Shown piece by piece: positions 1-9,345 of a stretch of 64,000 bases of DNA. The notes beneath the pieces were generated by a model. That model searched no databases. It saw only the letters and a program-made list of their open reading frames with translations, and was not told where the DNA came from. Position numbers and translations under genes: made by a program. Position 1 is the stretch's first letter; each line of letters begins with the position of its first letter. Origin of the DNA: Bryoerythrophyllum caledonicum (Eukaryota; Streptophyta; Bryopsida; Pottiales; Pottiaceae); assembly GCA_963971425.1 (NCBI GenBank), contig OZ020517.1:21462462-21526461 (forward strand). Direction: 5' to 3'.

Positions 1-500
1 CGTGAGTGATTGAAGCGTGAACTGAAGCTCTTTCGCAGTTCTGAGAGTTAAACGAGAAGTAGCCATGATTTGAATAGAAATGTATAGGAAAGTCGTTTGA
101 ATGAATACTACAAGTGTCAGAACTGTTCAGCTATGCATTCCATGCATGAGCACTTTAGCTCGAGTCGAGCTAAAGATGAAGCTAAAACTTGAATACAACA
201 TTGATACATTGGTGTAATTGCAGTCTCCTAACTCAACTCATGTCTACTTTCCGTTCACCTCTCACAAATCGTGCAAGAGCTTCAGTCCCGCTTCAACCAC
301 TTGAGAACCTCAAAGAGTGAGGTTCGTGAGTGATTTAAGGGGGAACTAAAGCTCTCCCACATTTCTGAGAGTTGAACGAGAAGTAGGCATGAGTTGATTG
401 TAAGCGTCTAAGAGAACGTTCTAAATGACTAAATTTTGTTGTAGAGTATTACTTACATACTTGAATATCGGTACACTTTAGCTCGAGTCGAGCTAATGTG
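1..500. repeat. Tandem duplication (~325 bp) upstream of gene 1, each unit with a palindrome
   Basis: The stretch starting GTGAGTGATT at position 3 recurs from about 327 with scattered substitutions. Shared landmarks include CTGAGAGTT, ACGAGAAGTA and the palindrome TTAGCTCGAGTCGAGCTAA, seen at 151-178 and again at 474-500. The spacing of about 325 bp is the same for the flanks and the palindromes, so the palindrome was duplicated together with its flank. I see no coding sequence here. It is probably intron or 5' leader of gene 1, because a good acceptor (TTTGTGCAG) follows at 571. Confidence 0.7.
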
Positions 501-571
501 TGACCTCGCCGTCCTAATCGGATGATCAATAGAGCAATCTAATATCCTTGCTATGTTTCGTGTTTGTGCAG

Positions 572-2018
572 ATCTGAGAGGGACAGGATGGTGTCGCAGC
601 TGCTGCACTTCTTCCAGCCAAAGCCTGTCGACGTTGACGATGACGATGGAGACGACAACAACCACTTGGATTGCTGGGAGCTGAAGGACCCATCGATGAC
701 ACTGAAGTGGATGCTTCTGTGGGCGACCTATACGGATCATTTAGTGTTTGGTCAGACCTTCGCTGGTGCTATCGTCGATCCCCAGCACATCGACTTCAAG
801 ACCAAAGTTACTGATGTAGTCCACGAAGATAACGATCACGTTAAGTTGTCGTGTGAGACGACCACTGAGTCCTTAGATCCGTATTTCTTTACTATTATAG
901 TAAACAATAGTTCATCTCCCTTCTGTATCTTGGATTTGGTCGATTCTCTTAGGTCTTCCAAATTTGAGGAAATAATGACTCAGGTCGAGCATGAGATCTC
1001 CCTTAAGAAATGGGAGACTAGTAGCGGACAACCACTGAAAGCAAAGGCTATAGCTAATAAACTGCACGTCATTCTCTCTAGAATGAGTACCTTTGCCGCT
1101 CTAGATAAGGCCAAGAATATCGCGGCAAGACGCCCGATAGAACTTTCAACGGTTTCGGGGGCCGTGACCGGTAGCCAGGACATGAGTCAAGCGTCGGTAC
1201 CGGTTAGAACTCCAGGTGCGAGAACAAGTCGAAGCACTCTGCGCACCACGCTGTCTGCTTCCCTCGTCAAGAAGCGCTCAGCTGCCAAGAAGCCGGAGAC
1301 CTCTTCAAAAAAGAAGTCGAAGCTCGTATCGGAGGAGGAGCCAGCCAATTCGATGGCCTCTGCACTCTCGGAGCTCCCCAAGGCGCTCGGATACGAAGAG
1401 ACAATTGACTACAACAACGTCCAACAGATTTACCAGAAATTCTGGACGGAGTGTCAGAGCTGCTTTTTCAAAGGCGACAGAGAGATGAAGATCGAGCTTG
1501 ACCTGATGAGGTTGCATAATGCACCGCCGGAGTGGACGATCCGTGCGTTCGAGCCTCGGGGCATGGAGGAGTTGAAGCATTACTACCTCCAAATGCCAGA
1601 CAAGACGCAGAAGCAGACTCTCTGCGTCATGCCGAAGCTCGACACTATGCCGACGACTGTGGAGGAGCTCAGCGACTGCGACTTCTACATCATCAACGGC
1701 CAGCATAGCGTTGCTGCCTCGAAGGAGATGATTAACGGCAACGTTCCGGAGGTGATGAGAAGGCACTTCCGAACATGGCAATGTTACATTGTCTGGACGC
1801 AAGATCCGGAGAAGCTGAGGAAGATTTCCGCGTACTATAATCGCGTGAATCATTTGGTCCAATTCAAGCCAACGTGGGCAACAAATATCCTCGGCTCCCG
1901 TGCTTTGTGGATCCAAGCTGGGAGACCAATGCCGAAGCACTCCGCCACAGGCGTTCGCGGGTCTCACAAGTCAGGTCGGAGAACGGTAGCGGAGATTGCA
2001 AATGACAAGAAGTTTGAG
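572..2018 (+). CDS. Gene 1, exon 1: acidic/basic leader and ParB-like domain (INGQHS motif)
   Basis: The exon starts after TTTGTGCAG and ends at a donor (GAG|GTAATA) in phase 0; the first ATG in frame is at 588. The roughly 480 encoded residues begin with an acidic tract, then a Ser/Thr/Lys-rich linker (about 1200-1330). A compact domain follows with LCVMPKLDTMP, then FYIINGQHSVAASKEM near 1690, then YYNRVNHLVQFKPTWATNI. A loop with NGQH or DGxHR followed by a helix of the AASKEM type is the signature of the ParB/sulfiredoxin-like fold, where it binds nucleotide or forms a nuclease-like site. That is family knowledge; the assignment is mine by eye. No stop interrupts this exon. The partner gene at 39-45.6 kb has DGNHR at the matching place. 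Confidence 0.6.
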
Positions 2019-2243
2019 GTAATATATCATAACCAAGGTCATGCACTTTAACTCGACTCGAGCCAAAGTGCAAATGCGCTCTGTATCTGTACAGTCATAT
2101 GTATAGATAAGAAATCGTCATTGTCTGCTCATGGGTTGCAAGTTAGCTCGACTCGAGGTAACTTGCAGTATTTGGATCCTACTGGACATGTTTATATTCC
2201 TGCTTTATTGTATACTCAAACGACCCTTTTATGTTCTGCGCAG
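2019..2243 (+). repeat. Gene 1 intron 1 with two palindromes
   Basis: The intron runs from GTAATA to GTTCTGCGCAG. It holds two hairpins, at 2043-2071 (outer arms GCACTTT / AAAGTGC) and 2136-2167 (outer arms TGCAAGTTA / TAACTTGCA), each around the shared core CTCGACTCGAG. The outer arms differ between the two copies but stay self-complementary within each copy. The second hairpin has a single mismatch over about 14 pairs. Confidence 0.7.
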
Positions 2244-3611
2244 CCATTTCTTAATGCGGTTCGTGAGCGCTTCGCAATGATCGACGTTGCGAAGAGCTAG
2301 GCGGCGCTCAAGAAAGCCGGGAAGGCGAAGGAGCTTTCAATTACTAACGAGGTGAAGATCATCACCGCGACAGATGAAACCTTCGAGCTCTGGTCCGATG
2401 TCATCTCTTCTGCGGCGCATGGCGACCTCATCAACGTCGATTCAACTTTGACGCCCTTGGCAAAGTTCAAGGACGGGAAGTCTTGGGTTCCTGAGAAGGA
2501 TGGGGTTCTGACGCGCGAGTTCTTCAAGTTTCTCGGCAACATGACCGAAGCCGATCACGCGAAAATGTGCAAGCACATTCTCAATCGATCAGGGCCATCT
2601 CGGAAACTGCCATACCCTAAGGTGGTCATCAAGCTGCCAAATTCTGCGCTGGAGGATTGCTATACAGCCCGGGACTGGATGGATCGGAGGAAGAGGAAGG
2701 AGGTCGCTCAGATGGAGCTTCAACTGATCAGGCCGGAGCTGGCCTTCTTCAACAGCACTGGAGCGTACAAACGTTCAAACTCGCGGACGTTCAAGAAGAA
2801 CTACAACGTCAGCAAGGCCTCCAAGCGTGCCCTCTTTGATTGGGGTCCACCGGATTCGTACTACGCCAACTCGAGGCAGACGTAGTTTCGCAACTACAAA
2901 TGTGAAGATCTCTCTCCGTACGCGAAGGAGTTCTTCAGAGTCTTCATCGATGTGCGGTCGCGGTTCGTTTCACCAGTGGGAGCGCTGCACTTCCGTTCTT
3001 ACAAGGCGGCAACGAATTCGCTCGGTACGTGGCCTTCGGATTCGTGGCGCAACCTGGGCTGCAATGTGAAGCTCGGCATCATCGACTTCCGGAACATCCC
3101 TGGGTTCTCTGGGACGTCATCGTCGTCGTTGGAGAGGCCCTTCTTCGACGAGTTCATGACGATGTTCGCATCGAAAGGGCAGCCTCCCCTCACCGATCTT
3201 CCAGCCTGGCTCTTCATTTGCGGCAACGAGCAGTCACACCTTCAAGTGACAGCATTTGATGAGGGCCCGTCGTTGTGCCATGCATACGATGTGCTGCAAT
3301 CGAAGTATCTTCCCTTCGAGAACGAGCGCCTCAGAGGATTCGCGGCGAAGACCAACAACGCTCTAGACCCGGTTCGGCTCCTCTTTCTCTTCAAGAAGGA
3401 GCTTACGGTGATCCCGGCCGTAAAGAAGATCTACGCAGCTCCAGAGCATGTGTTGTACACGAAGCTACGCAAGTACAACGAGTTGGCGTACTCCATGAAT
3501 TTGAACGAGCTGAGGATGGAGTTCTTCATCAAGGTCCTGGAGCTGTTCTGCAAGAGGGGGGAGTCTGTTGTCCAGCTGTTTGGCGGGACGAAATTACTGA
3601 CAGCGAGTGTG
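2244..3611 (+). pseudogene. Gene 1, exon 2: methyltransferase-like region with two in-frame TAG stops
   Basis: The exon joins exon 1 in phase 0 and keeps one frame throughout, except for TAG stops at 2298-2300 and 2883-2885. The later part contains FFDEFMTMFASKG, then DLPAWLFICGNEQSHLQV, and ends with ELRMEFFIKVLELFCKRGE followed by SVVQLFGGTKLLTASV. This order (hydrophobic strand motif, then F-x-x-V-L-x-x-F, then GxxVxxxFGGTxxxxA) matches the end of beta-class N6/N4 DNA methyltransferases, where the last motif is the SAM-binding FxGxG loop. I see no intact DPPY catalytic motif, so it is probably inactive even without the stops. It may be a recent pseudogene, or this allele may be broken. The donor is GTG|GTAAGC. 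Confidence 0.5.
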
Positions 3612-3888
3612 GTAAGCATCCCTGCAGTTTAGCTCGACTTGAGCTAAACTGTTTATTCCCTTTTTGACCTCTTAGTTTCAAAGAGGTCTTGCCTATGCTC
3701 ATTTGGTGTCACTTTAGCTCGACCCGAGCTAAAGTGTCGACTTTTACTTGTACGATTTTATGGATTTCATTTACTTCGTTCGTATGATTTGAAGTTATAA
3801 TAGCTGAGTTTTCATACCAGCAATTGTTTGTAGTGAGTTTAGCTCGACTCGACCTAAATTGAATCTTGTTCAATCCATTGGTGTGCAG
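3612..3888 (+). repeat. Gene 1 intron 2 with three palindromes
   Basis: The intron runs from GTAAGC to GGTGTGCAG. Hairpins lie at 3625-3651 (arms CAGTTTAGCTC / GAGCTAAACTG, 11 perfect pairs), at 3710-3736 (arms CACTTTAGCTCG / CGAGCTAAAGTG, 12 perfect pairs around ACC) and, more decayed, at 3836-3861. The first two differ by a G/C swap that is matched on both arms, which is a compensatory change. Between them lies a second small inverted repeat, AAGACCTC-like, around 3666-3690. Confidence 0.75.
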
Positions 3889-4846
3889 ATGCTGGACCTG
3901 GAGGCATTCTGCATTTCTCACGACACCGATGAGCAGGATCTCGACGACGCCTTCGAGGTCGCCTTGACGTTGGATCGGGCCGATTTCGATATATCTGCGT
4001 ATCACGTTAGCTCGGAGATCTTCCCCGAGCTTGGAGATGCCGTTGGAAAGGGGAAGGGGAAAGCCACTTTTGACCTCGGCGATGAGGAGGAAGATGCGGA
4101 GCGGAGCGCTGTGGTTGCGTGCCCGATCTCGAGCACCGTCACTCCGGATAATGAGTCCCATGACGACTTCGTTGACGCTACTCCGCCTGAGTTTCAGAGT
4201 GCCTCTCAATCTGAAGCAGGAGACACAATCGCATCCTCGCGACAACGACTCGACTTCCCGGAGTTGGACTCGTTGGAGATTTCCGACAGGCCTCATTCAG
4301 CTCCCACCTTGGGCGCTTCAACCGCTCGCCCGGCGGCCAAGAAGAGGAAGGTTGCTAGCACGAGCACGCGCTCTCCGTTGGCTATCGCGAGCAGCGCTCA
4401 GGATGACAGCAGGTTGATCTCCCTTGAGAAGAAGCTCGAAGAGGAGGCCACCCGGATGAGGTTGATGGAGCAGCGGCTTGCGGAGCGCGACGACGAGCTC
4501 AGGGATCTACAGCGGAGGCGTGACGATGAAATGAAGAGAGACCAAGATCAGAGGCATGCCGAGATGATGCTCATGATGCAGAGATTCATGTCGGCTAATT
4601 TGCCTACTGCCGCCACAGCACCGCCCGTTGTTATTGCTGCAATCCCCCAGCCTCCCGCATCACCGGACGGCGGGTCTGCGAGTCCATCTCGCGATTTGCA
4701 GCTACCATATCCGTCGGATACCTCCCCCGTCTCCAGTGGGGCTCAATTGCTTCTTGTTCTCCCTTCCGCATCGGCCCGCCCCTCTTTCCCTCCGAAGTCG
4801 CCCGATCCGGACGAATCTATCACAGATGTCCCCAGGTCATCGTCAG
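3889..4846 (+). CDS. Gene 1, exon 3: end of methyltransferase-like fold, nuclear signal, coiled coil
   Basis: The exon joins exon 2 in phase 0 (LLTASV + MLDLEAFCISHDTDEQ) and ends at CAG|GTTAGT in phase 1. The first 40 residues fit the strand and acidic residue that follow the SAM loop in N6/N4 methyltransferases. An acidic linker follows, then PAAKKRKV (about 4330-4350), a plain SV40-type nuclear localisation signal. A charged coiled coil (LEKKLEEEATRMRLMEQRLAER and onward, 4420-4590) comes next, then a Pro/Ser-rich tail. No stops occur. Together this suggests a nuclear protein that may dimerise; function unknown. Confidence 0.55.
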
Positions 4847-5056
4847 GTTAGTATAACGTAGTTGCGAGTGTATAGAGGCAGAACATTTTGTAAATGTCCA
4901 ATTTTGTACTCCAGTATTTATTTTGTTAATATTACAATGCACGGCGAGCACTTCAGCTCGACTCGAGCTAAACTGCTTGACATCTAACCATTGTGACTTG
5001 TATCCGTGTCCTCTGTGCCCATCCGCTGATAGGTTGAAGTTGTTGAATTTTTCCAG
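4847..5056 (+). repeat. Gene 1 intron 3 with one palindrome
   Basis: The intron runs from GTTAGT to TTTTTCCAG. One palindrome, at 4949-4975, has the core AGCTCGACTCGAGCT and partly mismatched outer arms. The rest is ordinary T-rich intron sequence. Confidence 0.65.
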
Positions 5057-5319
5057 ATCTAAGTTTCGGTGATGACGCGATTGCTCAACCAGTCATAGAA
5101 GAGGTCGTCCAAACTGCAGTCCCAGTTATAGAAGAGGTCGTCCAAGTTTCAGCCGTGCTCGTAGACGAGATCAATCATGATTCTGAGCCACCTCTTCTTG
5201 TCCCAGAACCGTGCCCCCAAATGGATGTCGGGCACTCCGGGCCCCTTGACAGCATGCAGGGTTCGTTGGGATCGATGGGTGCCTGAGACGAAATGTTGCA
5301 GGACGATGAAGTTCTCGAG
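5057..5319 (+). CDS. Gene 1, exon 4: acidic linker with repeated PVIEEVVQ, in-frame TGA
   Basis: Read in the phase set by exon 3, the exon gives DLSFGDDAIAQ followed by two copies of PVIEEVVQ and an acidic, Pro-rich linker. TGA at 5284-5286 stops that frame; the frame then continues from ATG 5293 (MLQDDEVLE) to a donor GAG|GTATTC in phase 0. Either the upstream protein ends at 5286 and the phosphatase-like protein starts at 5293, or the TGA is a third disabling stop in one long gene. The sequence alone does not decide this. Confidence 0.45.
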
Positions 5320-5463
5320 GTATTCTTCTAACTCTTTTCGAACTCCACTCATTCCCCCATCACTCCTCCCCCCATTTATCTCTTTCATTCTACGTATTGT
5401 TGATTCGTCGTTGTTAATGAATCTGTAGTAATATTGGTCGTTCTCCTGGCGTTTCCGAACCAG

Positions 5464-6258
5464 GTCGGCGAGGCATCAATTAATGATGCCAATAATCTAG
5501 AAGAAATACCTAGAGTCCATTCAGATATCGAGGGCAGGTGGTTGAACATTGTGCTGGACCTCAATGGGATTCTATGCACGTGTGAGCCGTCGTGGCAGGC
5601 CAGAGGATCCAGGGGCTCTATCCCGTCCATTCACTCGGCTTCGCTGCCGGCCGAAGTAGGCCCTAAACTAGTTCGAGTGCGCCCTGGTTGTGCTGAATTT
5701 GTTACGAAGTTGTCTAAGATTGCCACCATCACGATCTGGAGTTCGATGATGGAATCTACAACGCGTCAGATATGTAATTATCTTTTTCAGCATAGTTCTT
5801 CGTACCCTCTCAGGATCTTTGCTCAAGAGAGTTGCGATAGGGTTCCCGAGCGTAGAGTCGGTAGCAGAACATTCTACATGAAGGAATGTGGCACTCAGAA
5901 GGACATCTTCTTGAAGACCTTATCGAGCCATCTCTTCAATAGGTTGGGTCGTGAGTATACTCCGGCAAATACGCTTGTCATTGACGACAGTCCGATTAAG
6001 CACATGCTCAATTTGCCGAAGAACGTCCTTCTTCTTCCATCATGGTCGCACAAACATGTTGGCGCGAGAGACGACTCTGTATTGTTGGAGGAATTGCTGC
6101 CATATCTCTCTGACCTTCATCAGTTTCCGGGTGGTCTAGCGCAGTACCGGGCCGAACATCCCTCTGGCCGGGAGATGTTTTATAATGATCAGAAGACGTG
6201 TGGTCAGTCTACGAGTATCTGGAACGCAATCCAAGCATTTCAAAATCTCCGCTCTTAA
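5464..6258 (+). CDS. Gene 1, exon 5: FCP1/SCP-like HAD phosphatase domain, catalytic Asp replaced
   Basis: Acceptor GAACCAG at 5463 joins exon 4 in phase 0. The 264 codons read as an FCP1/NIF-type HAD domain: motif I is WLNIVLDLNGILCTC (about 5540-5585), then FVTKLSKIATITIWSS (motif II region), RTFYMKECGTQKDI, and motif III LVIDDSPIKHM near 5970. FCP1/SCP enzymes remove phosphate from phosphoserine, classically in the RNA polymerase II tail, using DxDxT/V. Here the second Asp is Asn (DLNG), which should abolish the general acid, so a binding or pseudo-enzyme role is likely. No suitable ATG precedes motif I inside this exon, so upstream exons must supply the start. The stop is TAA at 6256-6258. 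Confidence 0.65.
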   Translation, partial: VGEASINDANNLEEIPRVHSDIEGRWLNIVLDLNGILCTCEPSWQARGSRGSIPSIHSASLPAEVGPKLVRVRPGCAEFVTKLSKIATITIWSSMMESTTRQICNYLFQHSSSYPLRIFAQESCDRVPERRVGSRTFYMKECGTQKDIFLKTLSSHLFNRLGREYTPANTLVIDDSPIKHMLNLPKNVLLLPSWSHKHVGARDDSVLLEELLPYLSDLHQFPGGLAQYRAEHPSGREMFYNDQKTCGQSTSIWNAIQAFQNLRS

Positions 6259-6286
6259 TGCCGTTGGGAACGCTTAGATGCCTTTT

Positions 6287-7102
6287 ACACTTTAGGTCGC
6301 ATAGCGCTAAACTGTATCGATTGACTGCAGCTCGATGTTGTAAATTTTGTTGGGCCATTTTTTGTGAATATTTTTTTTACAAATGAAACTGAGATGTTTC
6401 ACCGCTTTGATTGTTGTGGGAATTGGATATCTATTGCTGATGGAATGTCGTGCTATTTTGAATGATTGGAATTTTCATCTATTGTTCTAAGGTATGTGAG
6501 TGTCGCTGTGGTTGAAATTTCTACAGGACTGTGATTGTCGGGCGTCCGTGGATTCCTTGCTAGGGCCAGAGGAGTTCGTCCTTTTTCTTCGGAGTAAAGG
6601 GCTTTTGTTGCACTCTGCTGCAACCGCGCAATCAACCATGGATTATTCGACCATGGCAGTGGACGACGGAGTTGTTGAAAGCCCTATTGCGCGGGAGCCA
6701 ATTCATGATAGGAACAACTCGCCTTCGCCGCAGTGGCCTCGTTTAGTTCCTGGGTCCTCGCCTTTAAATCCGGATAATTGTACTCCAGCAAAGTGTATTC
6801 TCTACGACGGTTTAAGGGATGGTACTTCCCAACGCTCGCTTGCGGTGCGTGTTATGATGACCTCCAATTTATTGCACTATTGCGATGTTTTGGCCTAGAC
6901 AATTTTGGTTTGTTGTTGAGCTACATTGCACTAATGTAGTTTTGGTTCATTTGAGCTTGTTTTTTTGTTTGGGGTTAAATGTGCTCTATGGATCTTTCCT
7001 TTTGCATTTTAGCTCCATCCGACCTAATGTGCACTAGGATGGATCTCAATGATTAAATTTTCATGTGTGTTGTGTAGCAGCATTCGACCTAAAGTGTATT
7101 TC
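6287..7102. repeat. Decayed gene-1-type palindromes in 3' flank
   Basis: Three diverged copies follow the FCP1-like exon: 6287-6315 (CACTTTAGGTCG .. GCTAAACTG), 7003-7032 (GCATTTTAGCTC .. GACCTAATGTGC) and a half copy near 7080-7102 (TTCGACCTAAAGTG). They show where the palindrome-bearing gene body probably ends. No copy of this family is seen after 7.1 kb. Confidence 0.55.
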
Positions 7103-7375
7103 TTTGGATTGTGTGTGGCGCCTATTGTGCAAGAACCATTCGGTAAATGTCTTCGTCCCCGAACTTTGTCAGGAGATGCTGCTAGAGGCAAATGCTCTCC
7201 TTCCCCCTCCCGCCAGCACTCGCTGCCCAAATCAAACAGTGACGAGGTGCATAGGCGGGGTTTGCAGCGTCTTCTAGAGAGTCCATTAATGCAAGAGAAT
7301 GGCGCAACATGGACAAGGCAACGTCAGAGGGCTTTTTTGAAGACGCGTATAGAAGCTTATGGTGGAACTCCGTAG
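6500..7375 (+). other. Possible further exons or a small unknown gene
   Basis: Two open stretches on the + strand, 6500-6898 and 7100-7375, have coding-like composition compared with their AT-rich flanks. The second encodes a basic, Ser/Arg-rich tail (SPSPSRQHSLPKSNSDEVHR, then LQRLLESPLM, then TWTRQRQRAFLKTRIEAYGGTP) and ends in TAG. I recognise no domain. The decayed palindromes lie before each stretch, as in gene 1 introns, so they may be terminal exons of the gene 1 transcript or an alternative 3' end. No firm splice pair could be chosen. Confidence 0.3.
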
Positions 7376-7379
7376 ACCA

Positions 7380-8085
7380 TTTGATTAGTGATAGGACGAT
7401 TGTGTTTTGCCTCGGGGTGAATGAGTGTTGTTTGTGATTTTTTTCATGAAGTTTTTAATAAAGCTTGGAATAATGGTACATGCTTCTTTTAGCGTTACCA
7501 TTTTTTGGGACATTCGGCTAATTTGGTCCATCCATGTAATGAAATATAGTATTCTTGGTGCATTGTTGATATGCTTTGCACCTACAATTGTCTATATATA
7601 TTGATACTTTAAAGATCATATATCTTCAAAATCATGGAAATCTCCCATTATAACGAATATGGTGTTTACATACTTGGGATACTTTTCATGTTCATAAACC
7701 ACTTTCACGACCTTGTCTATCGTGATCACTCCAAAACAATGCCAGAACACAACAACAAATTCATGCAAATTATCGCTCTGCAAATTCTCACGACCATGCA
7801 ACAATTCATGCAAATCATGACTCTGCAAATTCTCACAACCAGGAAAAACCAAATTCTAACGATGAGCAAACCCTGACATCAGCTCACCAACAAAGAAGAT
7901 AATGAACAACACCTCTTAAACCCTAAAGTTCGAGAAATCCTACCCATCTTGAGGTTCTTCACCTTCTTCAGCGGAGGTGGAAAAACACAGGTTTCAACCC
8001 TATTCTGTTCAATTTTTTTCAAATTTAACCGAAATGGTTCCTGGAAGAAAACAAAAATAAATTCAAATGACTTCACAAAACGTAC
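7380..8085. other. Non-coding stretch with a 38-40 bp tandem duplication
   Basis: No gene is supported here. Within 7765-7850 a unit of about 39 bp (containing CAAATTNTCGCTCTGCAAATT or close variants) is repeated twice. The rest is AT-rich, and 7879-8085 looks like the intron that follows the VPS13 exon fragment on the - strand. Confidence 0.4.
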
Positions 8086-8200
8086 CTTGAGCTTCACCGA
8101 ACCAAGGGATTCCTTCTTGACTTTGATTGGGAGCTTGAGCGCATGGAGCGCCTCTGGCTTGAGCTGCATGTTAGTGAGGTCCACATTTCCAGCGCGCAAG
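8086..8200 (-). pseudogene. VPS13 N-terminal (chorein) exon fragment
   Basis: The - strand reads GNVDLTNMQLKPEALHALKL then PIKVKKESLGSVKLK, ending exactly at a donor (AAG|GTACGT). VPS13 proteins begin with a chorein domain whose second exon reads like xVxLxNxxLKxEALxxLxLPIxVKxGxLGxxxLK, so the match is close. VPS13 is a very large lipid-transfer protein at membrane contact sites, and only this exon and its following intron are present. It sits next to a PRP17 fragment on the same strand, which suggests gene pieces captured and moved by a transposon. Confidence 0.7.
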
Positions 8201-8234
8201 AAGATTAGGTCATGACTCATTAGCACATGTGATA

Positions 8235-8545
8235 ATGATTGTGACCTACATCATGGGATAAGAGGATGCGCGATACTTTGTCTTGGTATTCCACAGCTTG
8301 ATCTTCTTGTCGTAGGAAGCCGTTAAAAACTTGGAACCTTAGTTGTCGAAGGCAATGTCACGAACTGCTCTTGAGTGGCCCATGTATGTCCGCATGCACT
8401 TGCCACTTCCATGCACATCCCAGATCTTCACATTGGTATCCATACTCCCAGATACGCGTAGACTAAAGAAGATGGGCATACTCGGGGAAAAATTGGATTG
8501 CAGAAACGCCATCAGGATTCGGCACGCGTTACACTTCCCGCACGG
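8235..8545 (-). pseudogene. PRP17/CDC40 WD40 fragment
   Basis: The - strand encodes [15 protein letters not shown] in one frame. Then, after a frame change, it reads [37 protein letters not shown], a stop, and GSKFLTASYDKKIKLWNTKT. This matches two WD40 blades of the splicing factor PRP17/CDC40 (typical text: [27 protein letters not shown]). There is no intron, a frameshift near 8475 and an in-frame stop near 8343, so it cannot be functional. A Mutator-type MITE begins 9 bp after its upstream end. Confidence 0.75.
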
Positions 8546-8553
8546 TTTTGGGC

Positions 8554-8812
8554 GGATCTCTTTGAACCATATAGACCGATGGTAAGGGAAGGGCGGTGTG
8601 GACAAAACATGGCCCCTATTTTTATGTTGGAAGGGGGCCCTATTTAGATCAAGGTGGGCCCTCTATGGTTATTTTGAGGCCGTAGCCCTCAAATTTGGCA
8701 AAAAAAAATTCCCGAAAAAACCCATGGACCTCCAAAATTAAAAAGCAAGAAAAAAAAGGCCTCCACTTGGCCCAACGTCCGTGACATCCATCTACATGAA
8801 ATAAAGAGATCC
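8554..8812. mobile_element. Mutator-type MITE, copy 1 (9-bp target duplication)
   Basis: This 259-bp element has terminal inverted repeats that begin GGATCTCTTT and continue imperfectly for about 30 bp (CATRTAGA..GATG). The flanks are GTTTTGGGC (8545-8553) and GTTTCGGGC (8813-8821), a 9-bp target-site duplication with one change, which is the Mutator hallmark. It holds no coding sequence and has A-rich interior runs. A second copy lies about 1.1 kb downstream in the same orientation. Confidence 0.75.
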
Positions 8813-8859
8813 GTTTCGGGCCGCCCATCATAGCTTCTCTGCGCCCATTGCATTTGCCC

Positions 8860-9205
8860 ATAGCCCGTTATGTGGCATCACTTGCGCGCTCCCAGAAGCT
8901 GAGTTGGCCTTACGCCAAAGCCCGTCTCCAATTTTTTGGCACACACAAGTTGTTATGTTGGCATCTTGTGGCAATCCTGTTAGAGAAGATTTTACGGCAA
9001 AGGATTGAACTTGCAACCATTCCATTTGGAGATATAGGACTTTGGATATCTCCCACCACCAATCAGGTAGTTTTAGGGTCATCATAGACCAAAAAAATGA
9101 GACATTTATAAGTTGGATGCTTTCCACCAGATAAAGAAGTTACATGTGCTTCTTGCTCAAAACTTTTGCATATTTTCAATTGAAACGGGATCACTAAGAA
9201 GAAGA
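8860..9205. other. Unrecognised stretch, possibly another gene fragment
   Basis: Both strands stay open here for 80-100 codons (for example - strand 8828-9127), but I recognise no family. Its closeness to PRP17 and VPS13 pieces makes another captured fragment possible, though nothing in the sequence proves it. Confidence 0.2.
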
Positions 9206-9206
9206 A

Positions 9207-9345
9207 GAACCCCGGTCTCCAAAGGAATCCGGTGTGAATAAAATGTGTTTGTTCCACCACTAAATCAATGCTCATTGGACAAAAGATTAGTAGTATGGAA
9301 CAATTTCCTCTCTCGAGGATAGACACAAGGAATCACTACTTTGCA
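9207..9345 (-). mobile_element. Truncated 3' end of the window's LINE family (old copy)
   Basis: AAGAAGAAGAACCCCGGTCT is followed by CACTACTAAG-like and GGACAAAAGATTAGTA text. On the - strand this is the 3' terminus and (CTT)n tail of the LINEs at 51-64 kb. It is clearly diverged from them, so it is an older, strongly 5'-truncated insertion. Confidence 0.65.

Noticed and set aside
572-3611. Stop-codon reassignment or read-through in gene 1
   Set aside because: Other genes in the window use TAA, TAG and TGA as normal stops, and the in-frame stops are of two types, which fits simple decay better.
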